Position numbers and translations under genes: made by a program. From the NCBI GenBank assembly GCA_947644305.1, contig CANRYS010000012.1, forward strand, positions 1 through 64,000: a DNA stretch of 64,000 nucleotides, in the 5' to 3' direction. Under the pieces are notes generated by a model. That model ran no database searches. It was not told where the DNA came from and saw only the letters and a list, made by a program, of their open reading frames with translations. The stretch comes from an uncultured Roseburia sp. (lineage in GTDB: Bacteria > Bacillota > Clostridia > Lachnospirales > Lachnospiraceae). Numbering within the stretch: the stretch's first letter is position 1; the number at the start of each line of letters is the position of its first letter. Positions 11,877 through 21,706 of this stretch are shown here, piece after piece.

Positions 11877-12980
11877 TCAATTATCAATAAGATTTACCGG
11901 AAGGATCAGATAGATATATGAATTATCATCCCGGATAAAACAAGGCGCTTTTGAATTAAATAGATACAGATTTACCTCTTCTTCATCAATCACACGAAGC
12001 ACATCGATAAGAAATTTAGGATCAAAGGCTATTCTCAGATCCTTTCCCTCTTTTTGTATCCCTATATTTTCATCCATGGAGCCAATCTTCGTATTCATCT
12101 CCATCTTGATTTCATCACTTTTTACATTCATAATAACCGGTTTATTTTCTGCTTCTCTTAAAAGAAGAGTGGCACGGTCAATACAATCTAAAAGTTCTCT
12201 TTTGTTTACTGTAACCTTTGTCTCGTAATCATTGGTTAGCATTTGATTGATGTTATAAAAATTTCCTTCGATGAGCCTGGATATAATGATCGTTTTTCCA
12301 AGTTCAAAAAGAACATGATTTTTAGTAAAGAAAATCTCTACCTCATCATCCATTCCTCCTGTCAGAATCTTACTTACCTCACTGAGAGTTTTACCAGGAA
12401 TGACTGCTTTTATATCATCATAGCTTTCTTTTAACTGAATCTTTCGGATGGATACACGATGAAGATCCAAAGAAGCAATTTTAAATTCATCTCCATTGAT
12501 CTCAAAAAGCTCTCCGGTAAGTATTTTATTATTTTCATTATTTGAAATAGAAAAAATGGTCTGTCGAATCATTTCTTTTAAGGTGAACTGAGAAATTACA
12601 ATTTTCTTTTCCTTTTCAATCTTGGGAAGCATTGGGAATTCTTCGTGATTTTTCCCTGAGAGGTTGAACTTAGCCTTTCCGCAGAAAAGAAGAATATTTT
12701 CATTGTTGTCTGCCTCAAAATATACGTCCTCATCTGGTAATTTCCTTATGATCTCAGAGATCATTTTTGCATTTACAAGGATGATACCTTCTTCTTCTAC
12801 ATTTGCAGTAAACCTTGTTTCAATTCCTAAAGACATATCATTGGTTGTTAGTTTTAATTCATTATCAAATGCCTCGATTACAACACATTCCAAAATTGGC
12901 ATCGTAGTTTTTCCTGGTACAGCTTTCAATACGATATTGATTGCTTCGTTAATGTCAGACTTATTGCATGTGAATTTCAT
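11877..12980 (-). CDS. dnaN: DNA polymerase III beta sliding clamp
   Basis: A 367-residue processivity clamp of three repeated clamp folds. N-terminal MKFTCNKSDINEAINIV and the C-terminal LPVNL motif of the family are visible. The start is set at 12980 because the longer frame would start within the perfect DnaA box region and lacks a ribosome site. It follows dnaA on the minus strand after the putative oriC. Confidence 0.96.
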   Translation of the reverse strand: MKFTCNKSDINEAINIVLKAVPGKTTMPILECVVIEAFDNELKLTTNDMSLGIETRFTANVEEEGIILVNAKMISEIIRKLPDEDVYFEADNNENILLFCGKAKFNLSGKNHEEFPMLPKIEKEKKIVISQFTLKEMIRQTIFSISNNENNKILTGELFEINGDEFKIASLDLHRVSIRKIQLKESYDDIKAVIPGKTLSEVSKILTGGMDDEVEIFFTKNHVLFELGKTIIISRLIEGNFYNINQMLTNDYETKVTVNKRELLDCIDRATLLLREAENKPVIMNVKSDEIKMEMNTKIGSMDENIGIQKEGKDLRIAFDPKFLIDVLRVIDEEEVNLYLFNSKAPCFIRDDNSYIYLILPVNLIDN

Positions 12981-12982
12981 AT

Positions 12983-13391
12983 TGTGTATAACCCCTTTCA
13001 AGTTAAAGTCATATTAAATAATAATTATATTTTAGTAATATATAGTATTAAGGGCTGTGTATTTGTGTAAAAGGTATGTAAGCTGCTTTAATCTTAGCTT
13101 TTCATGTAAGGATAAGCTCTGTTTTTGTCTTTGAATAAAAAGTGAATACTGTGTAAAAATTAAATGTAAGTAAATTACAATTTTGTTGTATTCACATGAT
13201 ATCAAGTAAAATTAACAATTTCCTTTAAAGTTATCAACGAACAATTAGGGATTGATCTTTTTTCTTAAAATGTCGATTGTATTTTGGAGACTTTTATCAA
13301 CCTTTAACATTTCTGATATTTTATCACAACCGTGGATAATCGTAGAATGATCTCTATTTCCTAACTTTTCTCCGATATCGGTTGTGGATAA
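12983..13391. other. oriC: putative chromosomal origin oriC (dnaA-dnaN interval)
   Basis: A cluster of DnaA boxes lies between and into the flanking genes. Perfect TTATNCACA matches are at 12983-12991 (minus) and 13383-13391 (minus, inside dnaA). Boxes with one mismatch are at 13064-13072, 13150-13158, 13188-13196 and 13331-13339. The 243-nt gap is strongly AT-rich. Genes to the left run leftward and genes right of dnaA run rightward, as expected around oriC. The exact unwinding site is not resolved; the dnaA-rpmH gap is AT-rich as well but shows no clear box. Confidence 0.75.
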
Positions 13392-14600
13392 GTCTGTGAA
13401 TTCTTTGCAAAGATACATACATATCTGTCTCGGAAAAGCGATGCTTTTTTGTTTTCTTTTTGATACGATAGCATCTTCTGCTAAATTAAAATGATCTGTC
13501 ACAATTTTATTAATAAAGTCAACGGTGATTTCTCTGGCATCATCTGGACGGATAATATCTTTTAACGCATCCTCTGCTAGATCAAGAGTGATCTCTTTTC
13601 GATGGAGTTTTGAGGAAAAGATCACTCGTTTGTAGGCACCTTCTAGATCTCTGATGTTAGAACGGATATTGGTGGCAATATAGCTTAAGATCTTATCATC
13701 TAGTTTCACCGATTCATTTTCTTGATAATTTTTAAGTATCGCCATACTGGTCTCATAATCTGGTGGTTGAATATCGATAGGAAGCCCGGAATTGAACCGG
13801 GATCTATAACGTTCATCTAGTTGATCCATGTCCCTCGGGGGCTTATCACTAGATATGACAATTTGTTTATTTGACTGAAATAGTGCTTCAAAAGTATTAA
13901 AAAATTCGATCTGGGTCGATTCCTTTCCTATGATAAACTGAATGTCATCGATCAGAAATACATCGATATTCCGGTACTTTTTACGAAGATTTGCAGTAGC
14001 TGCTGTATCTCCTTTTTTCTTATTTGTACGGATGGCTTCAATCACCTGATTCGTAAAATCTTCACTGGTAGTGTAAAGTACATTGAGTTCAGGATGATGT
14101 TCTATGATATGTCTGGCTATGGAGTGCATCAGATGTGTCTTGCCAAGGCCAGGTCCACTATATAGAAAAAGAGGATTATATACTTGTGAAGTCGGAGCTT
14201 CTGCCACAGCGACAGCAGCAGCATGAGCCATCGAATTACTTCGACTCGTGACAAAAGTGTCAAAGGAATGTCCTGACTTCAGATATGGATATTTATCTGT
14301 GAGAGTTTCCTCCTTTATATAGGAAGAAACTGATTCACTTTTGTAGATATAGCTTATTTCAATTTCTTCTCCAATCACTACTTCAATCGCAACTTTAATA
14401 TGTACATTGTATCTGGATTTAAGAAGACTGATGCAGTCTCCCTGGGTTTCTTTGTTAATTTGAAAGGTGATGACTCCATCATCGTAGGAGAAAAATTCCA
14501 GGGGCTCAATGAAGGTCCGAATCGCTGGTTTACTGATGTCACTTTCTTCCATCAAATAGGCGATAATTTCACTCCATTGGGCTTTTATCTTGTTTTCCAT
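13245..14600 (-). CDS. dnaA: chromosomal replication initiator DnaA
   Basis: A 451-residue AAA+ initiator. Walker A GPGLGKTH (about residue 150), Walker B VFLIDDIQF, sensor and arginine-finger region DERYRSRF, and the C-terminal DNA-binding signature DHSTIIHGCDKI are all present. It binds the DnaA boxes in the gap downstream. A promoter lies at 14657-14685. Confidence 0.98.
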   Translation of the reverse strand: MENKIKAQWSEIIAYLMEESDISKPAIRTFIEPLEFFSYDDGVITFQINKETQGDCISLLKSRYNVHIKVAIEVVIGEEIEISYIYKSESVSSYIKEETLTDKYPYLKSGHSFDTFVTSRSNSMAHAAAVAVAEAPTSQVYNPLFLYSGPGLGKTHLMHSIARHIIEHHPELNVLYTTSEDFTNQVIEAIRTNKKKGDTAATANLRKKYRNIDVFLIDDIQFIIGKESTQIEFFNTFEALFQSNKQIVISSDKPPRDMDQLDERYRSRFNSGLPIDIQPPDYETSMAILKNYQENESVKLDDKILSYIATNIRSNIRDLEGAYKRVIFSSKLHRKEITLDLAEDALKDIIRPDDAREITVDFINKIVTDHFNLAEDAIVSKRKQKSIAFPRQICMYLCKEFTDLSTTDIGEKLGNRDHSTIIHGCDKISEMLKVDKSLQNTIDILRKKINP

Positions 14601-14656
14601 AAAAAAACCTGCCTAACTATTTTAAAATTGAAATAAGGGTATAAACATACAAATAT

Positions 14657-14685
14657 ATTCTACCTCAAAATCATAGTTTTTTCAA
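14657..14685 (-). promoter_or_regulatory. dnaA promoter
   Basis: On the minus strand, TTGAAA (14680-14685), 17 nt, then TAGAAT (14657-14662), about 55 nt before the dnaA start. Confidence 0.75.
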
Positions 14686-14724
14686 TGGGCATTTGCAAAT
14701 TTGTAATTTTATTGGAATATTTGC

Positions 14725-14753
14725 TTGACTAATTGGCAATTCAATACTATAAT
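14725..14753 (+). promoter_or_regulatory. rpmH promoter
   Basis: TTGACT (14725-14730), 17 nt, then a perfect TATAAT (14748-14753), divergent from dnaA. Confidence 0.8.
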
Positions 14754-14830
14754 TAGGCTTGATACGGATTTAGTACAGAATTTGTAGAATTGTATAGCTA
14801 TGATATAAATCGTGAAGGAGGTGTATAGAT

Positions 14831-14965
14831 ATGAAAATGACATTTCAGCCAAAAAAGAAATCCAGAGCCAGAGTTCATGGTTTTCGTAAAAGAATGAGAA
14901 CATCGAATGGAAGAAAGGTGCTCTCCAGAAGAAGAGCAAAAGGAAGAAAAAAATTGTCTGCGTAA
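14831..14965 (+). CDS. rpmH: 50S ribosomal protein L34
   Basis: A 44-residue, very basic protein starting [19 protein letters not shown] and ending in [11 protein letters not shown], the full L34 length and pattern. GAAGGAGGTG lies before the ATG. It begins the conserved rightward rpmH-rnpA-yidD-yidC-jag group next to the origin. Confidence 0.98.
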   Translation: MKMTFQPKKKSRARVHGFRKRMRTSNGRKVLSRRRAKGRKKLSA

Positions 14966-14979
14966 TGCAGTCTGTGCAA

Positions 14980-15005
14980 AGTCACATAAAATGTGTGGCT
15001 TTTTC
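14980..15005 (+). terminator. partial terminator between rpmH and rnpA
   Basis: AGTCACA pairs with TGTGGCT (one G-T pair) around a short loop and is followed by TTTT. It probably reduces readthrough from the highly expressed L34 gene into rnpA. Confidence 0.55.
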
Positions 15006-15028
15006 TTCTCTTTATAAGGAAAGAATCA

Positions 15029-15358
15029 GTGTTTGAAAGACTTGGAAAAAATTCTGAATTTCAGAAGGTTTACAAAACTGGTAAATCAAAAGCGAATAAA
15101 TACCTGGTGATGGTACTGGTTGAGAGGGAAAGTGGTCCCAATCGTTTTGGCTTTTCTGTTAGTAAGAAAGTTGGTAATAGTGTCGTGCGTCACAGAGTCA
15201 CCAGGTTGTTACGCGAATCTGTCCGTAGAAATGATGCACGTCTCAAAAGAAGTTATAATATTGTAATTGTTGCCAGAAACACAGCAAAGGATAAGAGTTT
15301 TGATGAGATTGACAGTGCTGTGTGCCACTTGTGTAAATTACATGGAATATTAAAATGA
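15029..15358 (+). CDS. rnpA: ribonuclease P protein component
   Basis: A 109-residue basic protein that assists the RNase P RNA in tRNA 5' maturation. The family signature [20 protein letters not shown] is visible. The GTG at 15029 is chosen for AAGGAAAG at 15016-15023; upstream codons would overlap the rpmH terminator. The stop overlaps the yidD start (ATGA). Confidence 0.95.
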   Translation: MFERLGKNSEFQKVYKTGKSKANKYLVMVLVERESGPNRFGFSVSKKVGNSVVRHRVTRLLRESVRRNDARLKRSYNIVIVARNTAKDKSFDEIDSAVCHLCKLHGILK

Positions 15359-15567
15359 AAAGACTTTTTTTATTTTTATTAAAGATATATCAAAAATTTA
15401 TTTCTCCGCTGAAACGAACACCTACCTGTATCTATACACCTTGTTGTTCTGATTATGCTGTTCAGGCGATTACAAAGTATGGTGCGGTCAAGGGTGGTTT
15501 TTTGGCTGTAAAAAGAATTTTGAGATGTCATCCATTTCACAAGGGTGGTTATGATCCAGTACCATAA
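15355..15567 (+). CDS. yidD: membrane protein insertion efficiency factor YidD
   Basis: A 70-residue protein with an N-terminal amphipathic or hydrophobic helix and the three-cysteine YidD core ([12 protein letters not shown], then [14 protein letters not shown]). Its start overlaps the rnpA stop and yidC follows at once, the standard order. Confidence 0.96.
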   Translation: MKRLFLFLLKIYQKFISPLKRTPTCIYTPCCSDYAVQAITKYGAVKGGFLAVKRILRCHPFHKGGYDPVP

Positions 15568-15619
15568 TGGTTTTGGACATGATTGTAACTGCTGGCGTAA
15601 AATATGGAGGTAAATAAGA

Positions 15620-16588
15620 TTGGAAATTCTTTATCAACTGTTGGGCTGGATTATATCCGGTATTGACTGGTGTGTATTCCAGGTGTTTGGATTGCACAAC
15701 ATTGGCTTGTGTATTGTGTTGTTTACAATTATTGTATATACACTAATGATTCCATTGAATGCGAAGCAACAGAAGTCTTCCCGGCTTATGAGTAAGATAA
15801 ATCCTGAAATTCAGGCGATTCAGGCAAAATATAAGGGAAAAAAAGATAATGAATCAATGACGAGGATGCAGACTGAGACACAGGCTGTGTATAATAAATA
15901 TGGTGTTAGTCCTTTTGGAGGTTGTTTGCCACTTTTGATTAGTATGCCGATTATGTTTGCCTTGTATGGAGTGATTCATAGAATTACGGAGTATGTTCCT
16001 TCTTTGAAGGGGACGACGGGATTTCTTGGATTGGATGTATCCCAGACTCCGACGCAGTACGCCCAAGTTACTAAACTAGCTTATTTAATTCCGATTCTTG
16101 CTGTGGTATTTCAGTTTATTAATACAAAAATGCTTCAAGTAAAAGATACCAACAAGAACAAACAGCAAGATTCCATGGCAGCGAGTATGAAGATGATGAA
16201 CTACTTTATGCCGTTTATGTCTGGTATATTTTGTCTTTCATTGAATATAGGTATTGGACTTTACTGGATTACCAGTTCCATTTTCCGAATTGTTCAGGCA
16301 TATTTTATCAATCGACATGTGGACAAGATATCATTGGATGATTTGATTGAACAGAATAAAGAAAAAGCAGCTAAGAAAAATAAAAAGAGAGAAGAAATGA
16401 CAAAACAGATGGAGATGTATTCCAAGCAGAAGACGAGCTCCATCAAAACAGTAACGAATTATCAAAATACAGCATCTTCTGATAAATCTGATAAGAAGAT
16501 TCAAAGTGTGAATGTAAACAAAGATATTGAACCGGGAAGTGTTTCCGGGTATGCTCATATGCTGTCAGGAAATAAAAAAGATAAGTAA
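15620..16588 (+). CDS. yidC: membrane protein insertase YidC/Oxa1
   Basis: A 322-residue Gram-positive type insertase without the large periplasmic domain. Five hydrophobic segments, the cytoplasmic KINPEIQAIQAKYKGK hairpin region and the FGGCLPLLISMPIMFALY segment match the family. Start is TTG with GGAGG upstream. No lipobox cysteine near the start is apparent, which differs from SpoIIIJ-type lipoproteins. The C-terminal tail is highly basic and suits ribosome contact. Couples with jag. Confidence 0.95.
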   Translation: MEILYQLLGWIISGIDWCVFQVFGLHNIGLCIVLFTIIVYTLMIPLNAKQQKSSRLMSKINPEIQAIQAKYKGKKDNESMTRMQTETQAVYNKYGVSPFGGCLPLLISMPIMFALYGVIHRITEYVPSLKGTTGFLGLDVSQTPTQYAQVTKLAYLIPILAVVFQFINTKMLQVKDTNKNKQQDSMAASMKMMNYFMPFMSGIFCLSLNIGIGLYWITSSIFRIVQAYFINRHVDKISLDDLIEQNKEKAAKKNKKREEMTKQMEMYSKQKTSSIKTVTNYQNTASSDKSDKKIQSVNVNKDIEPGSVSGYAHMLSGNKKDK

Positions 16589-16620
16589 TACAGCATTTTG
16601 ACTGATTGGAGGAGATTGTT

Positions 16621-17397
16621 ATGTCGAATTGGCTTGAAATTAGTGCAAAGACTGTTGATGAGGCATTGACGGAAGCGTTGATAAAGCTGGAGACAACAAG
16701 TGACCAGATTGAATATGAAGTGATTGAAAAAGAAAGTAGCGGCCTGCTTGGTTTATTTAGCAAGCCGGCGAGAATACGGGTTTGTAAGAAGGAAAGTGTA
16801 GAAGATAAAGTTAGAAACTTTTTATCCAATTTATTTGAAAAGATGGAGATTGAGGTAGAAGTAGTTCTTGATTATAAGGAAGAAGAAGGAGTTATTGAGA
16901 TTGAATTAAAAGGTAATGAGATGGGTCTTCTTATTGGTAAGCGAGGGCAAACACTAGATTCCATTCAATTTCTTACTTCTCTGGTGGCAAATAATAATAG
17001 AGAAGATTATGTTAAGATTAAAATGGATACAGAAAATTATCGTGAGAGAAGACGCCAGACCATAGAAAACCTTGCTAAAAATATTGCAAATAAGGTAAAG
17101 AAAACTCGTAAGCCGGCATATCTAGAGCCTATGAATCCTTATGAGAGAAGAATTATCCATGCCGTACTTCAGAATGACAAATATGTGGAAACATATAGCG
17201 AAGGTGAAGAACCTTTCCGTAAAGTTGTCGTAAATATTTCTAAAGAGTATGCAGATATGCCTCCTCGCAGAAATAATAATTATCGAAGAAGAAATAATTA
17301 TAATGGAAATGGTGGTAATTATAGACGTAAGCCTTATAATAAGAATTATAGGCGTGACAATAAAGAAAAATTTGAATCAAATAAGGAAAGTGAATAA
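16621..17397 (+). CDS. jag: RNA-binding protein Jag/KhpB
   Basis: A 258-residue protein: Jag-N domain (about residues 2-50, with SSGLLGLFSKPARIRV), KH domain with GLLIGKRGQTLDSIQFL (about residues 103-120), R3H domain with the RRIIHAVLQ motif. After residue about 215 comes an unusual Asn/Arg/Tyr-rich tail with repeats such as RRNNNYRRRNNYNG and NYRRKPYNKNYRR, probably disordered and RNA-binding. ATG at 16621 follows GGAGGA. In other Firmicutes KhpB influences cell elongation. Confidence 0.94.
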   Translation: MSNWLEISAKTVDEALTEALIKLETTSDQIEYEVIEKESSGLLGLFSKPARIRVCKKESVEDKVRNFLSNLFEKMEIEVEVVLDYKEEEGVIEIELKGNEMGLLIGKRGQTLDSIQFLTSLVANNNREDYVKIKMDTENYRERRRQTIENLAKNIANKVKKTRKPAYLEPMNPYERRIIHAVLQNDKYVETYSEGEEPFRKVVVNISKEYADMPPRRNNNYRRRNNYNGNGGNYRRKPYNKNYRRDNKEKFESNKESE

Positions 17398-17417
17398 TTA
17401 TTAATTATGGCAGCCAG

Positions 17418-17465
17418 GCGGCGCCAATCCGAATCTGCCATGAGGCGGGTTTAGATTGGTGCCGC
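17418..17465. terminator. GGCGCC-type long hairpin after jag
   Basis: Left arm GCGGCGCCAATC (17418-17429) pairs with GATTGGTGCCGC (17454-17465), one G-T pair, followed by CTTTTT. It resembles the hairpins at 46058-46100 and 55222-55267. Confidence 0.65.
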
Positions 17466-17484
17466 AGCTTTTTGGGGGGATCTT

Positions 17485-18861
17485 ATGTTTTATGACGATA
17501 CCATTGCAGCGATTGCTACTGCTTCTTTGAGCGGAGGTGTTAGTATTTTGCGTATCAGTGGGGAGGATGCAGTAAATGCAGCAGATCGTATCTTGCAGTT
17601 AAAAAATAAAACATTGGCGGAGTGTCAGAGTCATACGGTTCATTATGGCTTTGTCGTGGATGAAAGATCACAGCGTCTAGATGAAGTGATTGTTCTTTTG
17701 ATGCGAGCACCTAATAGCTATACGAGAGAAGATGTTGTGGAGATTCAATGTCATGGAGGTGCATTGATCTGTCAGGAGATTTTGGATCTTATTTTGAAGC
17801 AGGGTGTCCGTATGGCGGAACCAGGAGAATTTACGAAGCGTGCTTTTTTAAATGGCAGGATTGATTTGTCTCAAGCTGAGGCGGTGATGGATCTGATTGA
17901 ATCGAAGAGCCGTTATGCCATGGAAAGTTCCATGAGCCAGTTAAAGGGAAGCGTGAAAGAAAGAATTGTTTCTTTAAGAAATCAGATTTTGGATGATGTG
18001 GCTTTTATCGAAGCGGCATTGGATGATCCAGAGCATATTTCTATGGATGAGTTTGAAGATAAATTTTCAGAAAATTTGAATGATTGTATTTGTGAACTAA
18101 GGCAGATCAAAGAGAATTATAAAAATGGACGTATAATCAAAGAAGGGATTCAGACGGTTATCATTGGAAAACCAAATGTTGGTAAGTCTTCTTTTTTAAA
18201 TAGAATACTTGGGGTTGACCGAGCAATTGTTACGGATGTACCTGGAACTACAAGAGATACTTTGGAAGAGGATGTGAGATTAGGAGATCTGCTTCTCCAT
18301 GTGATTGATACTGCAGGAATACATGAAACGGAAGATGTGGTGGAAAAGATCGGAATAGAAAAAGCGTTGGAGAGTATAAATGCCGCCGATTTTTGTATTT
18401 TGTTGATCAATGGAAGTGAAGATCTGATGGAGGATGATATTGAACTGATGAGAAAGATCTCTGATCTTCCTGGAGTTGTTTTACTAAATAAAAATGATCT
18501 TCCTGTGAAGATTGATCCAAAGAGTATATCTGAATATACAGATAAGAAAGTGATTTCTTTTTCAGCAAAGACAGGGGATGGATTGCTAGAACTGGAAAAT
18601 TATGTAAAAGAACAATTTTATCTAGAGCAACTTTCTTTTAATGATGAGATTTATATTAGCAATGAAAGACAGAAGCAAGCAGTGGAAGAGAGTTATGCCA
18701 GTTTGATGAATGTAAAAGAAAGTATGGAGTTAAATGTGGGTGAGGATTTTTATACCATAGATCTTATGCATGCTTATGAACAATTGGGACGAATCATTGG
18801 CGAGAGTGTGGATGACGATTTGGTTGATACCATCTTTAGAAAGTTTTGTATGGGTAAATAA
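17485..18861 (+). CDS. mnmE: tRNA uridine-34 modification GTPase MnmE
   Basis: A 458-residue GTPase. N-terminal folate-binding domain (DTIAAIATA), inserted G domain with GKPNVGKSS, DVPGTTRD, DTAGIHE and NKND, and the C-terminal FCMGK with the conserved cysteine. With MnmG, encoded next, it installs carboxymethylaminomethyl groups on U34 of certain tRNAs. Confidence 0.98.
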   Translation: MFYDDTIAAIATASLSGGVSILRISGEDAVNAADRILQLKNKTLAECQSHTVHYGFVVDERSQRLDEVIVLLMRAPNSYTREDVVEIQCHGGALICQEILDLILKQGVRMAEPGEFTKRAFLNGRIDLSQAEAVMDLIESKSRYAMESSMSQLKGSVKERIVSLRNQILDDVAFIEAALDDPEHISMDEFEDKFSENLNDCICELRQIKENYKNGRIIKEGIQTVIIGKPNVGKSSFLNRILGVDRAIVTDVPGTTRDTLEEDVRLGDLLLHVIDTAGIHETEDVVEKIGIEKALESINAADFCILLINGSEDLMEDDIELMRKISDLPGVVLLNKNDLPVKIDPKSISEYTDKKVISFSAKTGDGLLELENYVKEQFYLEQLSFNDEIYISNERQKQAVEESYASLMNVKESMELNVGEDFYTIDLMHAYEQLGRIIGESVDDDLVDTIFRKFCMGK

Positions 18862-18880
18862 ATATTGAGGAGTATTTACA

Positions 18881-20773
18881 ATGGATAATAAGATAAATAA
18901 ATGTTTAAAGGAACGATGCGATGCTGTGGTGGTAGGAGCAGGTCATGCTGGTTGTGAAGCTGCTCTCGCTCTTGCCAGGCTTGGTTTTGATACTGTGATA
19001 TTTACGGTTAGTGTAGATAGTATTGCTATGATGCCATGTAATCCGAATATTGGTGGTTCTTCAAAAGGTCATCTCGTTCGAGAGATCGATGCTCTTGGGG
19101 GGGAGATGGGAAAGAATATTGATGCTTCCTTTATTCAGAGTAAGATGTTAAACCAGTCAAAGGGGCCTGCTGTTCATTCACTCAGGGCTCAGGCGGATAA
19201 GAAAAATTATAGTCAGTTGATGCGTGAGAAGTTGGAGAGAAATGATAAGATCTCGATAAAACAGGCGGAAGTCACGGAGTTGATTGTAGAGGAAGGAAAG
19301 ATTACTGGAGTTAAAACTTATACGGGAGCTATTTATGAGTGTAGGGTATGTATACTTTGTACTGGTACTTATCTTAAGTCTAGATGTATCACGGGGGAGG
19401 TTTCAGTTCAGACAGGACCAAATGGCTTGATGTCTGCCAATTATTTATCGAAATCATTATTGGAACATGGAATACAATTACGTCGTTTTAAAACAGGAAC
19501 TCCAGCTAGAATTGATGGAAATACTGTGGACTATACGAAGATGGAACCTCAGTATGGCGATGAGAAGATTGTTCCTTTTTCTTTTACGAATAACTCGAAA
19601 GATTTAGAACGGGAGCAGGTGAAATGCTGGCTTACCTATACGAATGAACAGACTCATGAAATTATAAGAGATAATTTGGATCGATCTCCATTATACTCCG
19701 GAATGATCAAAGGTACTGGTCCCAGATATTGTCCTTCTATTGAAGATAAAGTGGTGAGATTTGCAGATAAAAACCGTCATCAGGTTTTTATAGAGCCGGA
19801 AGGGTTGTATACATCTGAAGTATATATAGGGGGGATGTCTAGTTCTCTTCCCGAAGATGTACAGGCTGATATGTATCATACTGTACCTGGTCTAGAACAT
19901 GCCAGGATCGTGAGAAATGCTTATGCCATTGAATATGATTGTATTGATTCTCTGGAATGTAAGCCATCATTGGAACTTAAAAAAATAGAAGGTGTATATA
20001 GTGCCGGGCAGGCAAATGGTAGTTCCGGTTATGAAGAAGCGGCAGCCCAGGGACTTATGGCAGGTATCAATGCGGCGAGAAAGATGCAGGGGAAAGAACC
20101 AATTATTTTGGATCGTTCTCAGGCATATATTGGCGTATTGATTGATGACTTGGTGACAAAGGGAACGAATGAGCCTTATCGTATGATGACTTCCAGAGCA
20201 GAATATCGTTTGCTTCTTCGTCAGGACAATGCGGATTTGCGTCTTACTCCTATAGGTTATGAAGCTGGATTGATTGACGAGGAGAGATACCAAGAATTAT
20301 TACAAAAGGAAGAGCTGATTAAAAATGAGATACAGAGGATTAAACATACTTCGGTAGGCGGAACTAAAGAAGTGCAGAGACTTTTAGAGGAATATAAGAG
20401 TACATCATTGGTTAGTGGAATTACTCTGGCGGAATTAATTCGGCGTCCTGAATTATCCTATAATGCAATTTCTGAAATAGATAAAGAACGTCCTGATTTG
20501 CCAGAGGACGTCTGTGAACAGGTAAATATAAATATTAAGTATGAAGGTTATATTGTTAGACAGGAGAAACAGGTTAAGCAGTTTGCAAAACTAGAGAAAA
20601 AAAGAATACCTGATAATATAGACTATTCTTTGATAAGTAGTCTTAGATTAGAAGCAATACAAAAGTTACAGGATATTCGACCTGAGTCTGTAGGACAGGC
20701 GGCAAGGATTTCTGGAGTTTCACCTGCAGATATTTCTGTGTTATTGGTATATTTGGAAAATTATAATAGATAA
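18881..20773 (+). CDS. mnmG: tRNA uridine-34 modification FAD enzyme MnmG
   Basis: A 630-residue FAD protein. The dinucleotide fold [14 protein letters not shown] near the N-terminus, the [11 protein letters not shown] signature and the [17 protein letters not shown] signature are present. Full family length. It partners MnmE. A parS site begins 2 nt after the stop. Confidence 0.98.
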   Translation: MDNKINKCLKERCDAVVVGAGHAGCEAALALARLGFDTVIFTVSVDSIAMMPCNPNIGGSSKGHLVREIDALGGEMGKNIDASFIQSKMLNQSKGPAVHSLRAQADKKNYSQLMREKLERNDKISIKQAEVTELIVEEGKITGVKTYTGAIYECRVCILCTGTYLKSRCITGEVSVQTGPNGLMSANYLSKSLLEHGIQLRRFKTGTPARIDGNTVDYTKMEPQYGDEKIVPFSFTNNSKDLEREQVKCWLTYTNEQTHEIIRDNLDRSPLYSGMIKGTGPRYCPSIEDKVVRFADKNRHQVFIEPEGLYTSEVYIGGMSSSLPEDVQADMYHTVPGLEHARIVRNAYAIEYDCIDSLECKPSLELKKIEGVYSAGQANGSSGYEEAAAQGLMAGINAARKMQGKEPIILDRSQAYIGVLIDDLVTKGTNEPYRMMTSRAEYRLLLRQDNADLRLTPIGYEAGLIDEERYQELLQKEELIKNEIQRIKHTSVGGTKEVQRLLEEYKSTSLVSGITLAELIRRPELSYNAISEIDKERPDLPEDVCEQVNINIKYEGYIVRQEKQVKQFAKLEKKRIPDNIDYSLISSLRLEAIQKLQDIRPESVGQAARISGVSPADISVLLVYLENYNR

Positions 20774-20774
20774 A

Positions 20775-20790
20775 TGTTTCACGTGAAACA
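20775..20790. promoter_or_regulatory. parS: parS centromere site 1
   Basis: Perfect 16-nt palindrome TGTTTCACGTGAAACA, the canonical ParB-binding sequence, between mnmG and rsmG. Confidence 0.97.
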
Positions 20791-20811
20791 TCTGAAAGTA
20801 GGTTGATAAAA

Positions 20812-21513
20812 TTGAAAGAATTGTTTTCTAACTATAACATCGAAATTAATGATGAACAAGTTGATAAATTTAATAGGTATTATGGTTTATTGATTGAATG
20901 GAATAAGAAAATAAATCTTACTACAATTATTGATTATGATGAAGTAATCAAAAAACATTTTTTAGATAGTGTTCTTCTAATAAAAGTTTTTGCAAAAGAT
21001 TTGTTTGCAAATAAGAATATTATAGATGTTGGAACAGGAGCGGGATTTCCAGGAATACCTCTTGCTATTATGTTACCAGATGCAAAGTTTACCTTAATAG
21101 ATTCTTTAAATAAACGAATTCAATTTTTAAAGGAAGTAATTAAATTTTTGCAAATTGATAACATTACTTTGATTCATGCCCGTGCAGAAGAACTTGGAAT
21201 TGATTCAAATTATCGTGAAAAATATGATATCTGTGTATCTAGGGCAGTAGCTGCTTTGCCTTTGCTATTGGAGTATTGTTCTCCTTTTGTTAGAAAAGAA
21301 GGAGTTCTTTATATGTACAAGAGTTTGAAAGTAGAAGAGGAGATTTGTAGTGCCCAAAACGCTTTATCTATTTTGAATTGTTCTATTAATAAAAATGTTT
21401 TATTAACTGATGAAAATGATTTTAGGCGATATATATTGGAGATAAAGAAAGATGATTGTACTCCATGTAAATATCCGCGTAAGCCTGGAAAGGCAAAAAA
21501 AACACCGTTATAA
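20812..21513 (+). CDS. rsmG: 16S rRNA (guanine527-N7)-methyltransferase RsmG
   Basis: A 233-residue SAM-dependent methyltransferase. The SAM motif NIIDVGTGAGFPGIPLAI (about residues 66-83) and the VSRAVAALP motif are present. Start uncertain: TTG at 20812 follows GTAGG at workable spacing, while TTG at 20803 abuts it. Flanked by two parS sites. Confidence 0.95.
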   Translation: MKELFSNYNIEINDEQVDKFNRYYGLLIEWNKKINLTTIIDYDEVIKKHFLDSVLLIKVFAKDLFANKNIIDVGTGAGFPGIPLAIMLPDAKFTLIDSLNKRIQFLKEVIKFLQIDNITLIHARAEELGIDSNYREKYDICVSRAVAALPLLLEYCSPFVRKEGVLYMYKSLKVEEEICSAQNALSILNCSINKNVLLTDENDFRRYILEIKKDDCTPCKYPRKPGKAKKTPL

Positions 21514-21554
21514 GATTAATGGTGACGCAATAAGAAAATGGATAAGAAATGATA

Positions 21555-21570
21555 TGTTTCACGTGAAACA
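21555..21570. promoter_or_regulatory. parS: parS centromere site 2
   Basis: A second perfect TGTTTCACGTGAAACA, between rsmG and parA, 765 nt from the first. Confidence 0.97.
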
Positions 21571-21706
21571 TATTGCATATAATTTGTAATTTTAATACTT
21601 TTCTCTAGAAAAACGTTATGATTGATGATATAATAGAAAGGTAAGAGAAAAGTGTGAAAGAAAGCGGCATACAGATAAATCTTGGTATGCAGGAAGAGGA
21701 TAAAAT

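Noticed and set aside
14601..14830. oriC in the dnaA-rpmH gap
   Set aside because: AT-rich and carrying both promoters, but no good DnaA box was found, unlike the dnaN-dnaA side.
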